A stretch of DNA of 64,000 bases from Streptomyces cathayae (lineage in GTDB: Bacteria > Actinomycetota > Actinomycetes > Streptomycetales > Streptomycetaceae), in assembly GCF_029760955.1 (NCBI RefSeq), contig NZ_CP121682.1:124001-188000 (forward strand), written 5' to 3'. Made by a program: the position numbers and the translations under genes. Of this stretch, positions 39,174-46,305 are shown one piece after another. The notes under the pieces are model-generated. The model saw nothing but the letters and a program-made list of their open reading frames with translations. It did no database searches and was not told the origin of the DNA. Position 1 is the first letter of the stretch, and each line of letters starts with the position of its first letter.

Positions 39174-40169
39174 TCAGGACGTACGGGAACGCAGGCGCTT
39201 GATCAGGCGCTGCGCCACGAAGGCGAGGACGAGCAGCATGAACATCGCCCAGGCGACCGTCGCCGAGCGGCCCATCTGGTAGTTCTTCCAGCCCTCCTCG
39301 TACAGCAGCAGGCCCAGGGTCTGGTACTGGTTGTCCGCGCCGCCGGTGATGCCGTTGGGGCCCTGGCCGAAGATCAGCGGTTCGCCGAACAGCTGGGTGG
39401 CGCCGATCGTGGAGAGCACGATGGTGAAGACGATGGTGGAGCGGATGCCCGGGACGGTGACATGGGTGAACTGCTTCCACCGGGAGGCGCCGTCGAGGGA
39501 GGCCGCCTCGTACCGGTCGGCGGGGATGGCCTGCATGGCGGCCAGGTAGAGCAGCGCGTTGTAGCCGGTCCAGCGCCAGATGACGATGGTGGAGATCGCC
39601 ACCTGGGCGGGCCACTTGTCGGCCTCCCAGTTCACCGGGTCGACGCCGACCGCGCCGAGCGCCCAGTTGATCATGCCGAAGTCACGTTCGAAGATCATGG
39701 TGAACACGAGGGCTGCGGCGGCGACCGAGGTGGCGTACGGGACCAGCGAGGCCACGCGGAAGAACAGCGAGGCGCGCATGCGGTAGTTGAGCAGGTGCGC
39801 CAGGCCGAGCGCCATCAGCAGCTGCGGCACGGTGGAGATGACGCCGATGGTGAGAGTGTTCTGCAGCGCGTTCCAGAACCGTGAATCGCCCCAGAGCTCG
39901 ACGTAGTTGTCGAACGCCACCCACTCCATCACGTCGAGGGTGGCCAGTTCCACGTCGTGCAGGGAGATCCACGAGGTGTAGACCAGGGGGTAGAAACTGA
40001 ACGCGGCGAAGACGACGAAGAACGGCGCGACGAACGCGAACGGCGCGCCCTTGACGTCCAGTCGGTGCAGCAGCGCGCTGCGCCGCCGGGCGGTCCTCTC
40101 GCCTCCGGTCGTGCGGGGCGCGCCTGGCGGTTCCTCGCCGGCCAGGGCCTTGGTGGTGGAGGTGGCCAC
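39174..40169 (-). CDS. Carbohydrate ABC transporter permease (MalF/CebF type)
   Basis: This 331-residue permease has a long N-terminal cytoplasmic tail, about six helices and the EAA loop [27 protein letters not shown] near residue 220-250. It is the partner of the next permease and receives sugar from the lipoprotein encoded 90 bases upstream. As in the first operon, no ATPase gene is present. Confidence 0.94.
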   Translation of the reverse strand: MATSTTKALAGEEPPGAPRTTGGERTARRRSALLHRLDVKGAPFAFVAPFFVVFAAFSFYPLVYTSWISLHDVELATLDVMEWVAFDNYVELWGDSRFWNALQNTLTIGVISTVPQLLMALGLAHLLNYRMRASLFFRVASLVPYATSVAAAALVFTMIFERDFGMINWALGAVGVDPVNWEADKWPAQVAISTIVIWRWTGYNALLYLAAMQAIPADRYEAASLDGASRWKQFTHVTVPGIRSTIVFTIVLSTIGATQLFGEPLIFGQGPNGITGGADNQYQTLGLLLYEEGWKNYQMGRSATVAWAMFMLLVLAFVAQRLIKRLRSRTS

Positions 40170-40209
40170 CGGACTTCCTTCCTGAGAGCGGATGTGTGAG
40201 CCGGGGCCC

Positions 40210-40237
40210 GGGCCCGCCGGCGGAAGGCGGCGGGCCC
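40210..40237 (-). other. Hairpin between binding-protein and permease genes
   Basis: GGGCCCGCCG (40210-40219) pairs with CGGCGGGCCC (40228-40237). Stem-loops at this point are common in sugar ABC operons, where they keep the binding protein expressed above the permeases. Confidence 0.55.
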
Positions 40238-40259
40238 AAGGCGACCGCGGGGCGACCGG

Positions 40260-41567
40260 TCAGCCGACCGCCTTCTCGATGCGCTCCATGGTGGTGTTCC
40301 ACGCCTTGTCGCGTGCGGTGCCCTGCTCGACCAGGGCCAGGCCCTGCGAGAAGGTGTCCTTGATCGTGCCGTCCTTGCGGCCGAGGACCTGCTTGTCGGG
40401 GATCTCCTGCGCGGCCGCACCGAAGATCTGGCCGATCGGCGCGCCGCTGAAGTACTCCGACTCGGCGTTCTTCACGTCGTCGCTCTGCAGCGCCTCCTGG
40501 GAGGACGGGATGTTGCCTATCTCCTTGAAGATGTGGGCCTGCTGCTCCGGTGCGGTCAGCCAGGCGACGAGCTTCTGGGCCTCCTCCTTCACCGGGCTCT
40601 TCTCGACCACACCGAGGAAGGCGCCGCCCCAGTTGGCTCCCTTGGGCGCCCGGGCGACGTCCCACTTGCCCTGGTTGGCGTCACCGGCCTTCTCGCTGAT
40701 GTGGCTGAGCATCCAGGCCGGGCACACGGCGGTCGCGAACGTGCCGTTGGCCAGGCCCGGGTCCCAACCCGGCTGGAACTGGCGCAGCTTGGCCGTCAGG
40801 TCCTCGTCGGCCGCGTCCGAGGACAGCTCCCAGGCGTCCTTGACGACCGGGTTCTTGTCGTGGATCAGGTCGCCCTTCTCGTCGTAGTACTGCTCGGAGT
40901 GGCCGTAGACCATGGCGTTGAACAGGCCGCTGGCCGAGTCCATGTACGCCACCTCACCGCCCTTGAAGCCCTTCTTGAAGGTGCGGCCGACCTCGACGTA
41001 CTTGTTCCAGTCGCCCTCCCACAGCTTGCCGACCTCTTCCCGGTCGGTGGGCAGGCCGGCCTTCTCGAAGTAGTCCTTGCGGTAGCAGACGGCCATCGGG
41101 CCGATGTCGGTGCCCAGGCCCAGCACCTTGCCGTCCGCGGTGCTGATCTGGGACTGCTTCCAGGGCAGGAAGTGGTCGGTGCCCGCCGTGCCGGCGAAGT
41201 CCGCGAACTTGTCCGACTGGGTCTCGGTGATCTCCTTGGCCCGGCCGATCTCGATGCCCTGGATGTCCTTCAGACCGTCGCCGGCGGCGAGCCTGGTCTG
41301 CAGCGCGGTGTAGTACGTCTGCTCGTCCCCGGCGATCTCGGCCTTGATCTCGACATCGGGGTTCTCCTTCTCGTACTGCTCGAGGAGCCCCGTCTCCTTG
41401 AGGCCCATCACCCCGAACAGGCCCATCGTGATGGTGACCTTGCCGTCCTTCTTGCCACCGCCGGTGACCGAGTCACCGCCGCTGCTGCAACCGGCGACAA
41501 GTGCCAGCGCGCCGACGACCGCGACTGTCGCCACCGCCCTCGTGCGCAACGAACCGAGAGTGCCCAT
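40260..41567 (-). CDS. Sugar ABC transporter solute-binding lipoprotein (CebE-like)
   Basis: This 435-residue lipoprotein has a signal ending LVAGCSSGG and a mature domain starting KVTITMGLFGVMGLKETGLL, with TALQTRLAAGDGLKDIQGIE, typical of cellobiose/oligosaccharide binders. The start at 41567 follows GGAGGAG. A longer start at 41609 would extend into a poor signal. The control region upstream holds two tandem LacI-type operators. Confidence 0.93.
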   Translation of the reverse strand: MGTLGSLRTRAVATVAVVGALALVAGCSSGGDSVTGGGKKDGKVTITMGLFGVMGLKETGLLEQYEKENPDVEIKAEIAGDEQTYYTALQTRLAAGDGLKDIQGIEIGRAKEITETQSDKFADFAGTAGTDHFLPWKQSQISTADGKVLGLGTDIGPMAVCYRKDYFEKAGLPTDREEVGKLWEGDWNKYVEVGRTFKKGFKGGEVAYMDSASGLFNAMVYGHSEQYYDEKGDLIHDKNPVVKDAWELSSDAADEDLTAKLRQFQPGWDPGLANGTFATAVCPAWMLSHISEKAGDANQGKWDVARAPKGANWGGAFLGVVEKSPVKEEAQKLVAWLTAPEQQAHIFKEIGNIPSSQEALQSDDVKNAESEYFSGAPIGQIFGAAAQEIPDKQVLGRKDGTIKDTFSQGLALVEQGTARDKAWNTTMERIEKAVG

Positions 41568-41644
41568 GGATCTCCTCCTAGCGACAGCACTGACACACCG
41601 AGGTGACAAGTTCTGCGATGACTACAGCGGCTCCGACAATCGAG

Positions 41645-41658
41645 TGGGAACGTGCCCA
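41645..41658. promoter_or_regulatory. CebR-like operator, copy 1
   Basis: TGGGAACGTGCCCA is a 14-base near-palindrome similar to the known CebR box TGGGAGCGCTCCCA. It lies about 80 bases upstream of the binding-protein start. Confidence 0.75.
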
Positions 41659-41666
41659 CTCCAGGG

Positions 41667-41680
41667 TGGGCACGTTCCCA
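41667..41680. promoter_or_regulatory. CebR-like operator, copy 2
   Basis: TGGGCACGTTCCCA is the exact reverse complement of copy 1. The centres are 22 bases apart, two helical turns, which would let two LacI-type dimers bind the same face. Confidence 0.75.
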
Positions 41681-41869
41681 CCAATGCACCGAAGACTCCT
41701 GTCCCGCGGCGGATATGTCAATGACTTGAACCGACTTCGCGTCCGGTACCGCTGTCCGGTGCTCGTTCCCGAAGCCTCGGGGGTGCTCCGATCGCGGTGG
41801 CATCTGCAACAATTGCCGCTGGTCATCCGGCGGCCGGCGCCGCCGCGGCTGCCGAGGGATGGGGAGTGC

Positions 41870-42883
41870 ATGACTGGGAATCGTCGGCCCACGATCAAAA
41901 CGGTCGCCGCCCGTGCCGGGGTGGGCCGCACCACGGTGTCCCGCGTCGTCAACGGCTCGGATCTGGTCAGCGCCGATGCCCGCTCCAGGGTCCTGGCCGC
42001 GATCAAGGAGCTCAACTACGTCCCCAACTCGGTCGCCCGCGGCCTGGTGACCAACCGCACCGACGCCGTTGCCCTGGTGATCCCGGAGTCGGAGAGCCGG
42101 CTCGGCTCGGAGCCGTTCTTCGCCGCGCTGATCCGGGGCGTCAGCGGCGCCCTCGCCGAGAGCCGGATCCAGCTGCAGCTCATGCTCGTGCGCGACGAGG
42201 CCGAGCGGGACCAGCTGACCGAGTCACTGGCGACGCGCCGCGTGGACGGCGTGCTCCTGGTCTCCGTCCACTCCGAGGACCGGCTGCCCGGCATGCTGGA
42301 GGAGATGGGCCTGCCCACCGTGCTGGCCGGCCGCCGCGACGCGGGCGAGCAGCTGAGCTACGTCGACTCCGACAACGCCGGAGGAGCCGTCGAGGCCGTC
42401 CGGCACCTGCTGCACAGCGGCCGGAGGAGGATCGCCACGATCACCGGCCCCCAGGACATGGACGTCGGCCGCAGCCGGCTCGCCGGCTGGCGCACCGCCC
42501 ACCAGGAGGCGGACACGCCGGTGGACGAACTCCTGGTCGAAGTCGGCGACTTCACCGAGGAGAGCGGCAGCCGCGCCATGCGTTCGCTTCTTGAACGCGT
42601 CCCGGACCTGGACGCCGTCTTCGCCGCCTCCGACCTCATGGCGGTCGGCGCCCTGGCGGAACTGCGCCGGCGGGGACGGCACGTGCCCGGTGATGTCGCC
42701 GTCGTCGGCTTCGAGGACTCCGTCCTCGCCCGCCACACCGATCCGCCCCTGACGACGGTGCGTCAGCCGGTGGAGGAACTGGGCCGCACCATGGCCCGGA
42801 TCCTCGCCGACATCACCCGGCACGGCGCGCCCCGGCAGCAGCTGACGCTGCCGACGGAACTGGTGGTGCGCCAGTCGTCGTAG
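41870..42883 (+). CDS. LacI-family repressor (CebR-like)
   Basis: This 337-residue protein has the helix-turn-helix TIKTVAARAGVGRTTVSRVVNGSDLVSADARSRV and a sensor domain with VALVIPESESRLGSEPFFAALIRGVSGAL, LAGRRDAGEQLSYVDSDNAGGAVEAV and RRRIATITGPQDMDVG, patterns close to CebR. The start at 41870 is set by GGGGAG at short spacing and the start of the conserved domain. It is divergent from the GH1/ABC operon and should release the tandem operators on binding a beta-glucoside such as cellobiose. It could be a paralogue with a different inducer. Confidence 0.92.
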   Translation: MTGNRRPTIKTVAARAGVGRTTVSRVVNGSDLVSADARSRVLAAIKELNYVPNSVARGLVTNRTDAVALVIPESESRLGSEPFFAALIRGVSGALAESRIQLQLMLVRDEAERDQLTESLATRRVDGVLLVSVHSEDRLPGMLEEMGLPTVLAGRRDAGEQLSYVDSDNAGGAVEAVRHLLHSGRRRIATITGPQDMDVGRSRLAGWRTAHQEADTPVDELLVEVGDFTEESGSRAMRSLLERVPDLDAVFAASDLMAVGALAELRRRGRHVPGDVAVVGFEDSVLARHTDPPLTTVRQPVEELGRTMARILADITRHGAPRQQLTLPTELVVRQSS

Positions 42884-42960
42884 GCGCGGTCGTCGTGGGC
42901 GCGGTCGTCGTGGGCGCGTCCGATGACGACCGTGGCGCGGTGGCGCGGTGGCGCGGGACC

Positions 42961-43206
42961 TCAGGCGCCGGGATCCAGGGGCAGCAGGACGTGAAACACC
43001 GCGCCCTCGCCCGGGGCGGTGCGGACCTCGACGTGGCCGCCGTGCGCCCGTACCAGCGAGTCGACGATGGCCAGGCCGAGGCCCGCACCGCCGGCTCCGG
43101 CGCGGGCCCGTGCCTCGTCGGCGCGGTAGAAGCGGTGGAACGCCCGCTCGGCCTGGTCCCGGGCCATCCCGGGGCCCTCGTCCTCGAACTCGAGGACCGC
43201 GTGGCC
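42961..43206 (-). pseudogene. C-terminal fragment of a sensor histidine kinase
   Basis: The minus strand reads HAVLEFEDEGPGMARDQAER, then AFHRFYRAD, GLGLAIVDSLVRAHGGHVEV and HVLLPLDPGA before a stop. These are the G1/F/G2 boxes of an HK ATPase domain. Only about 80 residues remain; upstream it runs abruptly into sequence coding on the other strand. Two different genes have been joined end to end. Confidence 0.85.
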
Positions 43207-44396
43207 GTCCCGGGCCCCGACGGCGCGATCTACGCCGGCGGCCTGGGCGCCGGCGGCAACTGGGGCCAGGAGGGCAAGCTCAGGTTCGGCCTGCAAAAGC
43301 TGGCCCCGAACGGCAAGAACACCTTCGACATCCGCACCATGCGGGCCGTGCCCGGCGGCTTCGACCTGACGTACACCCAGCCGGTGTCCGCCGCCACCGC
43401 CGAGGAACTCGCCACGCACTACCGTGCCGAGCAGTGGCGTTACACGCCGACCGCGGACTACGGTGGACCGAAGATCGCCGAGGAGCGGCTCGCGGTGCGC
43501 TCGGCGAAGCTCTCGAAGGACGGCCGCACCGTCGAGCTCCGGCTGGACGGTCTGAAACCGGGCCGCGTGGTGCACGTCCGCTCCCCGCGCCCCTTCTCCT
43601 CCGCCTCCGGTGAGCAGTTGTGGAACACCGAGGCCTGGTACACCCTCAACCGGACACCGGGCAAGCAGCCGCCGCCCGCCACCCGGTACGAGGCCGAGGA
43701 GGCGCGTCTGACGGGCACGGCCGGCGTCGGCACCGACCACGTCGGCCATTCCGGCAGCGGCTTCGTCGACCGCTACGCCACGGAGGGCAGGGCCGGCACC
43801 GCCTTCGACGTGACGGTCCCGAAGACGGGCGCCTACGACGTGGGCCTGCGCTACTCCAACGGGCCCAACCCGTTCGCGGGCACCAAGTCCCTTTCCCTGT
43901 ACGCCAACGGGAAGAAGGTGCGGCAGACGAAGCTCGCCTCCACCGGTGACTGGGACTCGTGGTCGACACGGACCGAGAAGCTGAACCTGCGCGCCGGACC
44001 CAACACGGTCTCCTACCGGTACGACGCGGGCGACACCGGCCATGTCAACCTCGACATGATCAGCGTCCGTCCGCACGGAGCCCCGGTCACCCTCTTCGAC
44101 GGCACGGCCGGCTCGCAGGACCAGTGGCAGCACACCGACGGGAGGACCTCCCGATGGCCGCTCGCCGACGAGAAGTCGATGGAGGTGTGCTGCGGTGACC
44201 TCCGCACCAAGGACGCGTACCAGGACTTCGCGCTGCACGTGGAGTTCCGCGTCCCGCTGCTTCCGCCCGAGGTCACCGGGCAGGACCGCGGCAACAGCGG
44301 CATCTTCCTCCAGGACCGCTATGAGCTCCAGATCCTCGACTCCTACGGCGACACCACGCTCGGCACCGACGAGGCCGGGGCGTTCTATGTCAACTA
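43200..44396 (+). pseudogene. Interrupted secreted sugar-related protein, part 1 (truncated start, DUF1080-like end)
   Basis: The frame begins without a start at VPGPDGAIYAGGLGAGGNWG, resembling the C-terminal part of PQQ/glucose-sorbosone dehydrogenase-like secreted proteins. Next comes a CBM6/35-like module (TRYEAEEARLTGTAGV, HSGSGFVDRY, NLDMISV) and then a DUF1080 / 3-keto-disaccharide hydrolase-like domain (LFDGTAGSQDQWQH, NSGIFLQDRYELQILDSYG, FYVNYPS). The N-terminus is missing at the join to the histidine-kinase fragment. The C-terminus is cut by the tnpB element at 44397 and resumes at 45863 in another frame. Confidence 0.82.
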
Positions 44397-45862
44397 CCCG
44401 TCGCTAAAACGACGGGCTTGCACAACGGGCACCACTGGCGGTGATGCTGCGTCTGCGTCCAGCCCCGCCCCGCGGACGCGGGAGCGGGTCTGGGGCGGTT
44501 GACTGCGCCCCGCGTCGCCACAACTCCCACGCCCGGGCGCGGATGTTGCGGGAGCCGTTCCGGTCCGCGTGATCAACGAATCCGCAGGACCGGCACGCGA
44601 ACCGGGCCTGGGAGACCCGGTTCGCCTGGTCAATGTGCCCGCACTCGGCGCAGGTGCGGGAGGTGTACGCCGGATCGACATACACCACCGGCACCCCCGC
44701 CCGGCGGGCCTTGTACGCGATGAACTGCCCCAGCTGGGCGAAGGCCCAGCTGGAGTGGGTGGCCCGTTGGGGCCTGCGAAGCCGTACCCGTCCGCGGATG
44801 CCCGTCAGGTCCTCCAGGGCGATCCCGCGACCGGTGCGTTCTGCCTCGGCCACCACATGCTTCGCGATCTTGTGGTTGATGTCCTTCGCCCGCCGGGCCT
44901 CCTTGCGGCGCCGCTTCTTCAGCCGGCGTCTGGCGGACGGGGTGTTCTTCTTCTGCAGCTTGCTGCGGAGCGTGCGTTCCCGCGCGCGGATGCGGTTGAG
45001 TTCCCGGCCGGCCATGATCTCGCCGTCCGAGGTGGTGGCGATGTTGACGATGCCCAGGTCGATGCCGAGGAAGTCCACCGGCTCCGTGTTCAGCGGCGCC
45101 TCGGGCACCTCGCAGGTGGCATTCAAAAACCACCTGCCGTCCCGGCAGATGAGATCGGACTCACCCCTGCGGTAGAGGGCGAGGGTGGCCAGTTGCTCCG
45201 GTGCGGCGGTGAACGCCACGTCCTTCACCCGCCCGGCCACCGTCCAGATCGAGACCCGGCGCCGGTCGGTCTGCCAGGACAGCATCCGGTCGTCGAAGGG
45301 CTGGGCGCCGGAGGGACGGAAGACGACGGGTTTCTGGGTGGCGCGGCGGTGGCGTTGCGAGCCCGGTCGGCCCAGATTTCCGGCCTTCAGGTTCGCCTGC
45401 AGCGTGGCGTAGGCGTCGCACACCTTCTTGATGACATGTTGGGCGGCCTGCGCGCCCAGGTTCCACCGGGTTTTGATCTCGGTGTAAGTGTGCCGGCGCA
45501 GCGCGAAGTTCTTCTTCACATCCTTTTCGAAGGCGACGTCACTGGCCCAGGTGGCGGCCTCGTTGCAGGCTTGCAGGGTCGTCTCCAGGGCCGCCGCCTG
45601 TACGGGCGTCGGCAGCAGTCTGACCTGCACCACCAGCTTCACGATCACCGAGCGTAGACACCCGCGCGGTGCCGCACCACGCGTTCCCCCACTGGTCATC
45701 CCATCGGGTGAAGCCCGGCATGGCCGGGGCCGCCTCACCGCGCCCGTGGGCGGGACCCGGCCGCTCCACGGCCGGGCAGGCACAGCGATACCGCGGCGCT
45801 GCACGCCGCGATACACGCGGATGCGATTTCTCCCGGGGCTGAAGCCCCGGGGTTCCTCGCAA
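44397..45862 (-). mobile_element. IS200/IS605-type insertion element carrying only tnpB
   Basis: About 1.47 kb between the two halves of a split gene. It holds an apparently intact tnpB on the minus strand and no tnpA. The right end has the hairpin CCCGTCG-CTAAAA-CGACGGG (44397-44416), and the tnpB stop codon lies inside it. The left end has CCCGGGGCT-GA-AGCCCCGGG (45832-45851) followed by TTCCTCGCAAGAA. There are no long terminal inverted repeats or target duplication, as expected for this family. The exact ends are approximate. A shorter relative with matching end hairpins lies at 56471-56612. Confidence 0.85.
44404..45648 (-). CDS. tnpB: TnpB RNA-guided nuclease / IS605 OrfB
   Basis: This protein of about 414 residues is a TnpB of the IS1341/IS605 group, an omega-RNA-guided DNA nuclease related to Cas12. 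The RuvC triad is visible: Asp in FLGIDLGIVNIATTSDG, Glu in GIALEDLTGI and Asp in DHADRNGSRNIRARAWE. The zinc ribbon CAECGH...CRSCG is complete. The start is a GTG at 45648 (VIVKLVVQVRLLPT), because the family pattern begins here; an upstream ATG at 45816 adds junk. The protein looks intact, so nuclease activity is plausible. With no TnpA, its movement would need a helper. The 3' end overlaps the element's right-end hairpin, where the omega RNA is expected. Confidence 0.92.
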   Translation of the reverse strand: MIVKLVVQVRLLPTPVQAAALETTLQACNEAATWASDVAFEKDVKKNFALRRHTYTEIKTRWNLGAQAAQHVIKKVCDAYATLQANLKAGNLGRPGSQRHRRATQKPVVFRPSGAQPFDDRMLSWQTDRRRVSIWTVAGRVKDVAFTAAPEQLATLALYRRGESDLICRDGRWFLNATCEVPEAPLNTEPVDFLGIDLGIVNIATTSDGEIMAGRELNRIRARERTLRSKLQKKNTPSARRRLKKRRRKEARRAKDINHKIAKHVVAEAERTGRGIALEDLTGIRGRVRLRRPQRATHSSWAFAQLGQFIAYKARRAGVPVVYVDPAYTSRTCAECGHIDQANRVSQARFACRSCGFVDHADRNGSRNIRARAWELWRRGAQSTAPDPLPRPRGGAGRRRSITASGARCASPSF

Positions 45863-46157
45863 GAACAAGCTGAAACGGGCCCCCGACACGAACGCGGCCA
45901 CGGCGCCCGAGACGTGGCAGACCTACGACATCGTCTTCCGCGCGGCCCGCTTCGACGAGAACGGCCGCAAGACCGCCGACGCCCGGGTCACGGTGGTGTG
46001 GAACGGGCAGAAGGTCCACGACGACGTCGCCCTGGACGGGCCCACCGCGTCGGGCAGGGCCGAGACGCCCGCGGCGGGGGCCCTCCGGCTCCAGGACCAC
46101 GGAAACCCCGGGAACAGAGTCCGGTTCCGCGACATCCGGATCACACCGCTGGGCTGA
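45863..46157 (+). pseudogene. Interrupted secreted sugar-related protein, part 2 (DUF1080 end)
   Basis: The frame reads NKLKRAPDTNAATAPETWQT, then YDIVFRAARFDENGRKTADA, VTVVWNGQKVHDDVALDGPT and VRFRDIRITPLG before a stop. It completes the DUF1080-like domain begun before 44397. It is in a different frame from part 1 because of the inserted element. Removing the element would rejoin FYVNY with NKLKRAPDTN. Confidence 0.85.
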
Positions 46158-46170
46158 CGCCCGGACCGGA

Positions 46171-46199
46171 GCCGGCCGACGCCCCCGGCGTCGGCCGGC
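46171..46199. terminator. Terminator after the DUF1080 remnant
   Basis: GCCGGCCGACGCC (46171-46183) and GGCGTCGGCCGGC (46187-46199) form a perfect 13-base-pair stem with a three-base loop. Confidence 0.75.
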
Positions 46200-46305
46200 T
46201 TGCCGTCTGCCTCGACGCCTGGAACGCGGACTTCGTGGTGCTCACCCCCTCGGAGAGCCGAATCCCGGTCATGCCCGGTGGTACGGCCGCGTGCAGAATG
46301 GAGCG

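Larger units (their letters stand above)
41568..41869. promoter_or_regulatory. Divergent control region of the GH1/ABC operon and its LacI gene
   Basis: No gene is supported in these 302 bases. The region contains the two operators at 41645-41680 and should hold both divergent promoters. Part of it reads open in frame with the LacI gene, but the extra residues do not look like protein and lack the family pattern. Confidence 0.6.

Noticed and set aside
42895..43200. Plus-strand start at 42895 for the sugar-related gene
   Set aside because: The first 100 codons are the antisense of the histidine-kinase fragment. The homologous protein sequence begins only near 43200.
44397..45862. CRISPR or Cas12 system because of the RuvC nuclease
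   Set aside because: There are no repeat-spacer arrays. Length and context fit a TnpB of an IS element.
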